The notes under the pieces are model-generated. The model had not been told where the DNA came from. It searched no databases and saw only the letters and a program-made list of their open reading frames with translations. 64,000 bases of DNA from Janthinobacterium sp. (lineage in GTDB: Bacteria; Pseudomonadota; Gammaproteobacteria; Burkholderiales; Burkholderiaceae_D): assembly GCF_009923995.1 (NCBI RefSeq), contig NZ_RFSK01000015.1, forward strand, positions 1 to 64,000, in the 5' to 3' direction. Of this stretch, positions 49,606 through 57,570 are shown in pieces. A program made the translations under genes and the position numbers. Each line of letters starts with the position of its first letter. Position 1 is the first letter of the stretch.

Positions 49606-50100
49606 ATGAAAACCTTGTTCTTCGCCAGTACCCTACTGTGCCTGCTGACCGGCCCCGCCCACGCCCAATTGCGCCAGGTCAATGACCTGTCGCTGGCGGC
49701 GGCCAACAAGCTGGCCGATGCGGCCGTGGCCGCGTGCCAGGCGCAGGGCCGGCACGTCGCCGTCACCGTGCTCGATCGTGGCGGCAATATCGTCACCGTG
49801 CAGCGCGCCGATGGCGTGGGCCCGCACAACACGGCAGCGAGCGGACGCAAGGCCTACACGGCCCTGTCGACGAAAAACGATACGCAGGCGCTGGCCGTGG
49901 CCGCGCGCGGCAACCCGGACATGGCCAATCTGACGACCGTGCCGGAACTGTTGCTGCTGGGCGGCGGCCTGCCCTTGCGCGCCAAGGGCGACATCGTCGG
50001 CGCCATCGGCGTGGCCGGCGGCGGTGGCGCGCAGCCGGACCGCGCCTGCGCCCTGGCCGCCTTAGCCGCCGTGCCCGAGCTCGATCTCCCCCAAACCTGA
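49606..50100 (+). CDS. GlcG/HbpS-family heme-binding-type secreted protein
   Basis: This 164-residue protein has a signal peptide ([20 protein letters not shown]) and the DUF336/GlcG domain seen in HbpS and PduO C-termini; the blocks [15 protein letters not shown] and [21 protein letters not shown] are the family hallmarks. Relatives bind heme or corrinoid and may protect against oxidative stress. ATG 49606 is preferred over 49591 because it begins the signal peptide. The next gene, hiuH, starts 11 bp after its stop, so the two form an operon. Confidence 0.85.
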   Translation: MKTLFFASTLLCLLTGPAHAQLRQVNDLSLAAANKLADAAVAACQAQGRHVAVTVLDRGGNIVTVQRADGVGPHNTAASGRKAYTALSTKNDTQALAVAARGNPDMANLTTVPELLLLGGGLPLRAKGDIVGAIGVAGGGGAQPDRACALAALAAVPELDLPQT

Positions 50101-50111
50101 AAGCAACGACA

Positions 50112-50519
50112 ATGAGCTATCTGAACAAAACCGCTGCCGCCCTGGCCTTCGCCAGCCTGTCCGGCCTGGCCCTGGCCGCCAATCCATTGAGCGTGCACAT
50201 CCTCGACCTGCAGAGCGGCCAGCCGACGGCCGGCGTGACGGTGACGCTGGAACAAAAGAAAGGGGACGGCTGGCAACAGCTGGGCAGCGCCGTGACGAAT
50301 GCGCAGGGGCGCATCGCGGCCATGTATCCGGCCGAGACGCCCATGCAGGCGGGCGACTACCGCATCGTGTTCAAGACAGGCGAGCACTATGCGCGCCTGA
50401 AACAGGAAACCTTCTTCCCGGAAATCCCCGTGCAATTTCACGTGGAAAAGACGGACCAGCACTACCACATACCGCTGCTGCTCAGTCCTTTCGGTTTTTC
50501 CACGTATCGGGGTAACTGA
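50112..50519 (+). CDS. hiuH: Hydroxyisourate hydrolase (transthyretin-like), exported
   Basis: This 135-residue enzyme converts 5-hydroxyisourate to OHCU in the uric acid pathway. A signal peptide (about residues 1-21, ...LSGLALAA) sends it to the periplasm, as in E. coli HiuH. The motifs HILDLQSGQPTAGVTVTLEQ, the central Arg region and the C-terminal HIPLLLSPFGFSTYRGN are those of the family, but the last residue is N in place of the usual S of YRGS. It is the second gene of an operon divergent from an HprRS-like two-component system, as in E. coli. Confidence 0.9.
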   Translation: MSYLNKTAAALAFASLSGLALAANPLSVHILDLQSGQPTAGVTVTLEQKKGDGWQQLGSAVTNAQGRIAAMYPAETPMQAGDYRIVFKTGEHYARLKQETFFPEIPVQFHVEKTDQHYHIPLLLSPFGFSTYRGN

Positions 50520-50526
50520 CGGCCGC

Positions 50527-51225
50527 TCAGCCCAGCGTCTTCGCCGTCTGCCCGAACAGCACGCTCTTCGCGTCCTCGCTGACGGTGGGCTGCACGTTGA
50601 CCTCGGCCGCGCGCGCATACGCCCGCACGGTGGCCGGACGGGCGGCGATGGCGGCGAACCAGCGCGCCAGGTGCGGGAAGTCTTCCAGCTTCTGGCGCTG
50701 GCGCGCGTGCGGCACGATCCACGGGTAGATCGCCATGTCGGCGATGGAATAGGTGTCGCCGGCCACAAACTCACGGTCCGCCAGGCGCTTGTTCAGCACG
50801 CCGTATAGCCGGTTCGTTTCATTGACGTAGCGCGTGATGGCGTACTCGATCGGTTCGGGCGCGTATTGCACGAAATGGTGGTTCTGCCCTGCCATGGGGC
50901 CCAGGCCGCCCATTTGCCAGAACAGCCATTGCATGACTTCGGCGCGTCCGCGCACGTCGGCGGGCAGGAATTGCCCGCTTTTCTCGGCCAGGTATTGCAG
51001 GATCGCCCCCGACTCGAACAGGGACAGGGGCGCGCCGCCATCTTCCGGCGCCTGGTCGACGATGGCGGGGATGCGGTTGTTGGGGGCGATGGCGAGAAAC
51101 TCGGGCTGGAACTGCTCGCCCTTGCCGATATGCACGGGAATGATGTTGTAAGGCATGCCCGCTTCTTCCAGGCACATCGTCACTTTGTGCCCGTTGGGCG
51201 TGGTCCAGTAATACAGGTCGATCAT
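50527..51225 (-). CDS. Glutathione S-transferase, YfcG/YghU-type
   Basis: This 232-residue cytosolic enzyme has a thioredoxin-like N-terminal domain (LYYWTTPNGHKVTMCLEEAG, APNNRIPAIVD) and an all-helical C-terminal domain. The TPNGHK motif is typical of nu-class YfcG and YghU, which have disulfide-bond reductase activity. The start ATG 51225 (MIDLYYWT) matches family length. It is convergent with hiuH (7-bp gap). Confidence 0.88.
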   Translation of the reverse strand: MIDLYYWTTPNGHKVTMCLEEAGMPYNIIPVHIGKGEQFQPEFLAIAPNNRIPAIVDQAPEDGGAPLSLFESGAILQYLAEKSGQFLPADVRGRAEVMQWLFWQMGGLGPMAGQNHHFVQYAPEPIEYAITRYVNETNRLYGVLNKRLADREFVAGDTYSIADMAIYPWIVPHARQRQKLEDFPHLARWFAAIAARPATVRAYARAAEVNVQPTVSEDAKSVLFGQTAKTLG

Positions 51226-51434
51226 CGTGGTCTTTCCGCTCGGTGGGGTGGACAGGCGGACGCGGGATAAGTATTGTGGAACTATTGTCGCGCCGCAACT
51301 GGTGTGCATGGATATAATGCCACGTCAGCGGAAAACAAGACGGCGGCGGCGCCAGCGGCCACGCAAGCAAGCGCCCACTCTCGCCAACGCGATGAAAGCA
51401 CGCCATTCCAGAGAACCTTCAAAGAAAGCCGACC

Positions 51435-51857
51435 ATGCGCAAACTCCTGATCGTCACGCTGTCCGTCCTGCTGTCAGGCTGTGTCCAGGACTTCGCCATC
51501 TATATGTTTGACGGCCAGGACCACTCCCTGACCGTGCGCCGCCAGCAACGGTACTTTTGGCAAGATACGGTGGAAGTGCAGCTGATGGCGACGAATTTGC
51601 CGCAATGCCAACGCCTGCACACCCTGTCGACGGATGCGCCGGCCGACATCAAGGTGGAGCTGTTCGCGGCCGGCGACGGCGTGTGGAACATCCGCATGGG
51701 CAAGCAGCTGTGGCAGGCGGAAACGAATACCTGCAATGAACTGACGGAAATGGAAAACGACCCGAAAGCCGACCTGGGCCAGCCGGTCGGGAAATTCGTC
51801 GTCGTCGATGAAAAACTGAGCTTCGAGCCGGCGCCGCAGGCGGCGCCAGCCCAATAA
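51435..51857 (+). CDS. Small lipoprotein of unknown function
   Basis: This 140-residue protein has a lipoprotein signal (KLLIVTLSVLLSGC, lipobox LSGC, Cys about residue 16). The mature part contains two Cys pairs in LPQCQRLH and ETNTCNELTEM, possibly a disulfide, and an acidic C-terminal tail with Ala/Pro. I know no named family for it. Its stop lies 5 bp from the convergent chemoreceptor stop. Confidence 0.7.
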   Translation: MRKLLIVTLSVLLSGCVQDFAIYMFDGQDHSLTVRRQQRYFWQDTVEVQLMATNLPQCQRLHTLSTDAPADIKVELFAAGDGVWNIRMGKQLWQAETNTCNELTEMENDPKADLGQPVGKFVVVDEKLSFEPAPQAAPAQ

Positions 51858-51861
51858 ACGC

Positions 51862-53511
51862 CTAGCGCGCCGCCAGGCTGCGCGCCGGCTTGCGACCCAC
51901 GGCGCGTGGCACGCCCGCCGGGACGGCTGCCAGGCGCGGCGCCGTGCCCTGATGCTCCTGCGCCGACAGCTTGAAGCGCGCCACCAGCTGGGCCAGCACG
52001 GCCGCCTGGTCCTGCATGCTCGACGCCGCTGCCGCCGCCTCTTCCACCAGCGCCGCATTCTGCTGCGTCACGCTGTCCATCTCCGTGATCGCCTGGTTGA
52101 CGTGGCCGATGCCCGTGCTTTGCTCGTGCGAGGCGGCCGTGATGTCGGCCATGATGTCGGTCACGCGCGACACGCTGGCCACCACCTGGTCCATGGTCGT
52201 GCCCGCCTGGGCGACGAGGGTACTGCCGGCCGCGATGCTGTCGACGGAGGCGCCGATGAGTTCCTTGATTTCCTTCGCCGCGCCCGCCGAGCGCTGCGCC
52301 AGGTTGCGCACCTCGGATGCCACGACGGCGAAGCCGCGCCCCTGTTCCCCCGCGCGCGCCGCTTCCACGGCGGCATTCAGGGCCAGGATATTCGTCTGGA
52401 AGGCGATGCCGTCGATGACGCCGATGATGTCGACGATCTTGCGCGACGAAGCGTTGATGGTATCCATGGTGCCGATCACCTGCGCCACCACGTCGCCGCC
52501 CTGGCGCGCCACTTTGGAAGCGGACTGCGCCAGTTCATTCGCCTGCACGGCGTTGCCCGCGTTCTGCGTGACGGTCGACGTCAGCTCTTCCATCGAGGCG
52601 GCCGTCTCTTCCAGCGAACTGGCCTGCATTTCCGTGCGCGCCGACAGGTCCATATTGCCGCTGGCAATCTCGCTCGACGCCGTGGCGATGGTTTCGGCGC
52701 TGTGGCGGATTTCGCTGATCGCGTCAACGAGGTTGGTCTGCATGGTCTTCATGGCGTACAGCACGCTGTGGCGGTCGTTCGCATGCGTGCGCACACTGCT
52801 GCTCAGGTCGTTATTCGCGATCTTTCCCGCCACTTCGGCCGCATATTCGGGGTCGCCGCCCAGCGCATGGCGCAGGCTGCGGTTGATGGCCACGACGACG
52901 GCGGCCAGCAGCGCGCACACGAGCAGCAGCACGCCCAGCGAGGTCAGCAGGGACTGGCGGAAGGCGGCGTCGATATCGTCCATGTACACGCCCACGACGA
53001 TGGTCCAGGCCCACGGCTTGTAGGCCACCACGCGGCTCATCTTCGGTTCGGCGTTCTTCTGGCCGGGACGGGGGAAATAGTAGTGGACGAAGCCCTTGCC
53101 CGCGTCGCTCTTGCCGACGGCAACGATGTCACGGTACAGATAGGTGCCGTTGGCATCCTTGAAATCCGACATGTTCTTGCCATTCGTTTGCGGCGCGGCA
53201 GGATTCATCACGACGACGGCGTCGAGGTTGATGATGGACAGATAGCCGGTCTCGCCGAAGCGCATGCTCTTGATGACGGCCGTGGCCTGCTTTTGCGCCT
53301 CTTCCTTCGTCAGGGCACCGCTGGCGGCCAGGTCGCCGAACATCTTCACGGCGCCCAGGCCCAGGTCGGCAGCGTTGCTCAGGTCGGCGCTGCGCTCCTC
53401 GATGCGGATCTTGCGGATTTCCAGGGCGTTATAGACGAAGATGACGGTGATGCATAACAGGCTGCAAATCAGGGGAATCCATAACTTTTGCTGGAACGTC
53501 AATTTCTTCAT
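51862..53511 (-). CDS. Methyl-accepting chemotaxis protein with single Cache domain
   Basis: This 549-residue chemoreceptor has TM1 (about 7-27), a periplasmic single-Cache (sCache_2) domain (about 35-185; RFGETGYLSIINLDAVVVMNP-like, split about residues 85-104), TM2 (about 195-215), HAMP and the signalling domain with the invariant hairpin [18 protein letters not shown]. Unlike the other two receptors in the window it ends in a basic tail and lacks the WEEF pentapeptide. ATG 53511 (MKKLTFQQ) is chosen. Confidence 0.9.
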   Translation of the reverse strand: MKKLTFQQKLWIPLICSLLCITVIFVYNALEIRKIRIEERSADLSNAADLGLGAVKMFGDLAASGALTKEEAQKQATAVIKSMRFGETGYLSIINLDAVVVMNPAAPQTNGKNMSDFKDANGTYLYRDIVAVGKSDAGKGFVHYYFPRPGQKNAEPKMSRVVAYKPWAWTIVVGVYMDDIDAAFRQSLLTSLGVLLLVCALLAAVVVAINRSLRHALGGDPEYAAEVAGKIANNDLSSSVRTHANDRHSVLYAMKTMQTNLVDAISEIRHSAETIATASSEIASGNMDLSARTEMQASSLEETAASMEELTSTVTQNAGNAVQANELAQSASKVARQGGDVVAQVIGTMDTINASSRKIVDIIGVIDGIAFQTNILALNAAVEAARAGEQGRGFAVVASEVRNLAQRSAGAAKEIKELIGASVDSIAAGSTLVAQAGTTMDQVVASVSRVTDIMADITAASHEQSTGIGHVNQAITEMDSVTQQNAALVEEAAAAASSMQDQAAVLAQLVARFKLSAQEHQGTAPRLAAVPAGVPRAVGRKPARSLAAR

Positions 53512-53822
53512 GTGGCTGTCTCCAACTGTATGTGCGGCGAAGGGGGCAAGTCCGCATCCGGCTCTGCGGCCAGCAATGCGGCGGCGACGGCGCTCTGGCG
53601 GCACCGTTCAGACGTCTCCAGCATACGCTCGAACTACCGATATTTACAATGCCGGGAAGCAATGAATTTTGCCCGGTGTTGTTAATGCGTTGCGACAATT
53701 GATGAGAATTGATGCTGCATTGCGGCAGCACGGCACGCGGCTCCCGTGCCGCAAGGCCGGCGGGGGCGGCGCGCGTGTGTCAAAATGCACACCGGATACA
53801 CGATGAATCGCGAAAGAACAGC
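53512..53822. other. Intergenic region with alternative hairpins
   Basis: This 311-bp region between the Cache chemoreceptor and a small plus-strand gene has no gene of its own. At 53720-53754 two mutually exclusive hairpins share arms: CGGCACG/CGTGCCG (53731-53737, 53745-53751) and TTGCGGCA/TGCCGCAA (53720-53727, 53747-53754). A GTGTG-N8-CACAC repeat follows near 53777-53794, before the start at 53823. Confidence 0.5.
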
Positions 53823-54188
53823 ATGACCAAGAATGAAGCCATGAAACGCATCAATGACCGCCTGGGCAAACCCACCCTGACGGACAAGAACACGCACTTT
53901 GCCAGCGTCGCCAGCTATGGCACGGACGAAGGCTGGTGGCTGAAGATTCCCTTCCTTACCTTCAAGCAGGAATTGCACTTCATCCTCAACAATGAAAAGA
54001 CGAAGAGCTTCCAGCACCTGAAGATCGGCGCCAACCAGATCCTCAGCCCCGGCATGAAATTTCGCAGCACGGGCGGCGCGGCCGACGCCTTCATGTCGGC
54101 CTCGGCACCGAAACGCCTGGTCGACCTGCTCGACGGCGGCAGCAAGTACAACTTCACCAAGCATTTCATCAACGACTACCGCTACTAG
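53823..54188 (+). CDS. Hypothetical protein
   Basis: This 121-residue Lys-rich protein lacks Cys, signal peptide and membrane segments. It contains a WWLKIPF stretch and a basic C-terminus (YNFTKHFINDYRY). I recognise no family. ATG 53823 (MTKNEAMKR) is chosen because the open frame upstream is GC-rich and not protein-like. It is convergent with 54301-54729, with repeat copy C between. Confidence 0.6.
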   Translation: MTKNEAMKRINDRLGKPTLTDKNTHFASVASYGTDEGWWLKIPFLTFKQELHFILNNEKTKSFQHLKIGANQILSPGMKFRSTGGAADAFMSASAPKRLVDLLDGGSKYNFTKHFINDYRY

Positions 54189-54193
54189 TCCCA

Positions 54194-54305
54194 CCTGACC
54201 CAACCTGCTGCGCGTCGGTATAGGCAGCCTGCGATGCTCACCGTACTAGAGTACGGTTGCGCTTCTCGGCTACCTCTCCCTTCCGCTCGCGACGGTTGGG
54301 TCAGG
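54194..54305. repeat. 112-bp palindromic repeat, copy C
   Basis: The ends are perfect 12-bp inverted repeats CCTGACCCAACC (54194-54205) and GGTTGGGTCAGG (54294-54305). It shares CTGCGCGTCG, CCTGCGATGCTCACC, the core hairpin CCGTACTAGAGTACGG with GTTGCGCTTCTC, and CCGCTCGCGACGG with the other copies, but lacks the CTCGGCGCCCCC arms of copies A and D. It lies between two convergent genes and its right end covers the stop codon of 54301-54729. Confidence 0.85.
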
Positions 54306-54729
54306 CGTCGTGAGGCCTTGTCGGATCATTGTGGGGCGGCAGCCAGGCCTTGAGCAAATGCTGGGCGATGTCGAGCGCGTCGTCGCGGCTGGTGCCGAAG
54401 TGCAGGGGGTAGCCCCAGAACTTGCCGAACATGACGGCAAAGGCCTTGCCGGCCAGGCGCTTGGCGGCGCTCGGTTCGACCAGTACCATGCCCTGGATGT
54501 AGGCGCGGATGGCGGCCTTGTTCCGCTTCATCCAGAGCGATGCGCGCTTGCGTTCTTCCTGCGGGTGCTCGTGCCCGTCCTCGTCAAAACCTTCCTCGCT
54601 GAGGATGACAAAGGCCTGCCGGCGCGCCAGCAGCGCATCGAACTGGGCGAACAGCACGTCGGGCGGGACGCCGGATGCGGCTTCGCGGCGCATCCAGACG
54701 AGGGGAAAATGGGTGATATCGAGTTGCAT
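54301..54729 (-). CDS. Hypothetical protein
   Basis: This 142-residue soluble protein has a helical, charged composition: the N-terminus MQLDITHFPLVWM, then an acidic EEGFDEDGHEHPQEER stretch, then a basic helix KRASLWMKRNKAAIRAYIQGM. It resembles small hypothetical proteins seen next to STAS or anti-sigma genes in beta-proteobacteria, but I cannot name a family. It is convergent with 53823-54188. Confidence 0.6.
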   Translation of the reverse strand: MQLDITHFPLVWMRREAASGVPPDVLFAQFDALLARRQAFVILSEEGFDEDGHEHPQEERKRASLWMKRNKAAIRAYIQGMVLVEPSAAKRLAGKAFAVMFGKFWGYPLHFGTSRDDALDIAQHLLKAWLPPHNDPTRPHDA

Positions 54730-54899
54730 GGGTGACTCCTTCAAAGGGGGTTGCCGTTCCTCCTCACCTTCATCAGAACACGGGCGGCGGCGGTTGCCGT
54801 TGAAGCGGGGCTGCGGATAGCCACACGATACCGGTGGCGGCGCCGCACGTCATTGCATAAAATAGCCACAATATTATTCAATCCAGCCAAAGTTCTCCC

Positions 54900-55742
54900 A
54901 TGCCTCATCCTCTGCTGCCCAACATGCTCACCGCCCGGCTGGGCCTGGATGCCGCTGCCTCCATCTTCGATTTCGACGTCGATGGCGTGCTGCGTCCCTT
55001 GCTGGCCGTGGGCCTGGCCAGCGTGCGCGAGGACGGCGAGCAGGCGCCGCACCGGCACCGCAAGGGGCAGCTGCTGTATGCCACGCGGGGCGTGATTCAT
55101 TGCGAGGTAGAAAGCGGGGTATGGATCGTGCCGCCCCAGTGCGCCGTGTGGATACCGGGCGGCCTGATGCACGCGGCGCAGGGCGTGGGCGAGGCGGAAT
55201 GCTATTGTCTGTTCGTCGAGCCGGCCATGGCGCCGGCCCTGCCCGCCGTCTGCTGCACCGTGGCCGTCTCGCCCCTGCTGCGCGAGCTGATCGCCAAGGC
55301 GGCCGCTTTCCCCACCCTGACGGTGCTGCATGGCGCGCAGGAACGCCTGGTGGCCACCCTGCTCGACGAGCTGGCGGCCGCGCCCGTGGAAGACTTGCAC
55401 TTGCCGATACCGCGCGACGCGCGCCTGCGCCGCCTGGCCGCGCTGCTGCTGGCGCAGCCGGCCGACAAAAGCACGCTGGCCGAATGGGCTAGCCGCATCG
55501 GCATGAGCGAGCGCAGCATGACCCGGCAGTCGCTGCAGGAAATGGGCATGAGCGTGGGCCGCTGGCGCCGGCAGCTGCACGTCATCCTGGCCTTGCAACG
55601 GCTGGCGCAAGGCCACAGCGTGAAAGCCGTGGCGCTGGAACTCGGGTATGAAAACACGAGTGGCTTTGTCACCATGTTCCGCAAGGCCGTGGGCAAGCCG
55701 CCGGCCCGCTACCTGGCCGAACGGGAATCCAAGAAAATATAA
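54900..55742 (+). CDS. AraC-family regulator with N-terminal cupin
   Basis: This 280-residue protein has a cupin sensor domain (HRHRKGQLLYATRGVIHCE, VPPQCAVWIPGG) and a C-terminal AraC double helix-turn-helix (WASRIGMSERSMTRQSLQEM; VALELGYENTSGFVTMFRK). It is a paralog-like companion of the regulator at 36382-37170, with the same domain order. No adjacent divergent transporter reveals its target. It is convergent with folE, with a terminator between. Confidence 0.87.
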   Translation: MPHPLLPNMLTARLGLDAAASIFDFDVDGVLRPLLAVGLASVREDGEQAPHRHRKGQLLYATRGVIHCEVESGVWIVPPQCAVWIPGGLMHAAQGVGEAECYCLFVEPAMAPALPAVCCTVAVSPLLRELIAKAAAFPTLTVLHGAQERLVATLLDELAAAPVEDLHLPIPRDARLRRLAALLLAQPADKSTLAEWASRIGMSERSMTRQSLQEMGMSVGRWRRQLHVILALQRLAQGHSVKAVALELGYENTSGFVTMFRKAVGKPPARYLAERESKKI

Positions 55743-55746
55743 AACG

Positions 55747-55774
55747 CATAAAAAAAGGCGGCATATGCCGCCTT
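55747..55774 (-). terminator. Rho-independent terminator after folE
   Basis: AAGGCGGCATATGCCGCCTT (55755-55774) is a perfect palindrome; on the minus strand it is followed by a run of T, so it ends folE. On the plus strand there is no T-run. Confidence 0.85.
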
Positions 55775-55796
55775 CGTCCTGCATCGTCGCCGAAAA

Positions 55797-56363
55797 TCAG
55801 CTTTCGCGCGCCAGGGCCAGGAATTCCGTGCGCAGCGCCAGGTTCGGCTGCATCTCGCCCAGCATGGCCGAGGTAATGGTTTCCTCGCCCGGCGTGCGGA
55901 TGCCGCGGCTTTCCATGCACAGGTGGCGGCAGCGTACGACCACGCCCACCGACTTCGGTTCCAGCACTTCCATCAGCGCATTGGCGATCTGCATCGTCAT
56001 GCGTTCCTGCACTTGCAGGCGCTTGGAGAAGCAATCGACGAGGCGCGTCAGTTTCGACAGGCCGACGATTTTGCCATTGGGCACGTAGCCGATGGTGGCC
56101 TTGCCGAAGAACGGCGCCAGGTGGTGTTCGCAATGGCTGTAGACGGGAATGCCGCGCACGACGATCAGCTCGTTGTACTGTTCCGCCCCATCTTCGAAGG
56201 CTTTCAGCAGGTCGACCGGGTCCTGGCCATAGCCGGAGGTCCAGTGTTTCCAGGCTTTCGCCACGCGCGCCGGCGTTTCCAGCAGGCCAGGACGCTGCGG
56301 ATCTTCGCCCAGGCTGCTGATCAGCCGGCGCCAGTCGTTTTCGGAGAATTCTTCTTGAGACAT
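55797..56363 (-). CDS. folE: GTP cyclohydrolase I
   Basis: This 188-residue enzyme opens GTP to dihydroneopterin triphosphate, the first step of tetrahydrofolate synthesis. The zinc-binding motifs are CEHHLAPFFG and the later Cys in VVRCRHLCMESRG. ATG 56363 (MSQEEFSEN) is chosen over an upstream start at 56387. Slightly shorter than E. coli FolE (222), as in many bacteria. It is followed on the same strand upstream by nudC. Confidence 0.96.
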   Translation of the reverse strand: MSQEEFSENDWRRLISSLGEDPQRPGLLETPARVAKAWKHWTSGYGQDPVDLLKAFEDGAEQYNELIVVRGIPVYSHCEHHLAPFFGKATIGYVPNGKIVGLSKLTRLVDCFSKRLQVQERMTMQIANALMEVLEPKSVGVVVRCRHLCMESRGIRTPGEETITSAMLGEMQPNLALRTEFLALARES

Positions 56364-56441
56364 GCTAAACCACCCTAAAATTTGCAATTGCCGCCAGTAT
56401 ATAGAAAATGTGACCGCCTGCCCCGGCAGACCTTGCTTTGT

Positions 56442-57278
56442 CTATACGGCCGGCGGCCGGTGCGCGCGCACCAGCAGGGCGGAAATCGAGACGCTCGACG
56501 TCGCCTCCGGCCACGCATCGCCGGGACCGAACCAGCGCGCCTCGGCGATTTCGTTCTCGTCCAGGCGGATTTCACCATCGAGGTAATCGGCCGTAAACGC
56601 GATCATCAGCGAATGGGGAAACGGCCACGACTGGCTCATGAAGTACTGCAGATTGTGCACACGCAAGCCCACCTCTTCCATCACTTCACGGTGCACGGCT
56701 TCCTCGATCGACTCGCCCGCTTCCAGGAAACCGGCCAGCGGACTGAAGCGCTGCGACGGGGAATGCTTGTGCATGGCCAGCAGCACCTGCTCGCCCTTGC
56801 GGATGAGCACCATCATGGCCGGCGAGATGCGCGGATACGCGAGCATGCCGCAGGCGGCGCAGGTGAAGCAGCGCTCGCCGCGCGCGCGCTGCATGGGCGT
56901 GGCGCAGACGCCGCAATAACGGTGCGTGCGCGCCCATTCGGCCAGCTGCACGGCACGGCTGGCCAGGCCCAGGAAGCCGTCGTCGACGGCGTTGAACAGC
57001 GAGCGCAGGCCGTGCCAGGCCAGGCCGCTGTCGGCCGGCAAGGACTCTTCATCGCGCCAGACGGTCTGGCAATAACGGCCCTGCCACAAGCCCACGGGCT
57101 GGGCGCGGCCCAGGTCGATGTCGAGCGCGGCCACCTCGGCTGCGGTGGGCAGGGCCAGTTCGGGCGTGCGCAGCAGCAGGCGTCCCCGGTGGAAGACAAA
57201 CGTGAGGGTGTCGGCGGCGGCCGGCGCCGGTTCAGGCGCATCGATGAGGGGAGTAAAGGCGTCAGGAGTGTGGAGCAT
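56442..57278 (-). CDS. nudC: NADH pyrophosphatase
   Basis: This 278-residue Nudix hydrolase cleaves NAD(H) and removes NAD caps from RNA. The zinc-ribbon CGVCATPM / CFTCAACG lies near residue 115-135, the Nudix box GFLEAGESIEEAVHREVMEEVGL near 170-192 (quoted here in part: GESIEEAVHREVMEEVG), and the NudC-specific SQSWPFPHSLM near 205-215. The start is ATG 57278 (MLHTPDAF). The frame is open upstream but the extra segment is not NudC-like. Confidence 0.93.
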   Translation of the reverse strand: MLHTPDAFTPLIDAPEPAPAAADTLTFVFHRGRLLLRTPELALPTAAEVAALDIDLGRAQPVGLWQGRYCQTVWRDEESLPADSGLAWHGLRSLFNAVDDGFLGLASRAVQLAEWARTHRYCGVCATPMQRARGERCFTCAACGMLAYPRISPAMMVLIRKGEQVLLAMHKHSPSQRFSPLAGFLEAGESIEEAVHREVMEEVGLRVHNLQYFMSQSWPFPHSLMIAFTADYLDGEIRLDENEIAEARWFGPGDAWPEATSSVSISALLVRAHRPPAV

Positions 57279-57424
57279 GCTGGAAGGAAATTGTAAAGGT
57301 TGCTCATCATACTCCCGCCGCGCGGCGCCTGCGCGCGTAGCAGCGGCGGGCGGGCAAAGCAAGCATTCATGCGGCATGACAGTGTTTTTTTCCCAGCACG
57401 GAGAAAGCGTTGCGTAAACGAGAC

Positions 57425-57443
57425 TGATAACGATTCTCATTTA
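57425..57443. promoter_or_regulatory. Fur box
   Basis: GATAACGATTCTCATTTAC (57425-57443) matches the 19-bp Fur consensus at most positions of both outer repeats. It lies 128 bp upstream of the TonB receptor gene, so iron repression of that gene is likely. Confidence 0.8.
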
Positions 57444-57570
57444 CGAAATAGTGTCCGATTATTACAATGTCGCTCAACCCGCCCCACCGCCAGCCACTTG
57501 CCTGCGTGCGATTGCACCGATCCGGCAGCGCCAGCCAGGAGCCCTCCCCTGACCCTATCGAGAGAGCAAG

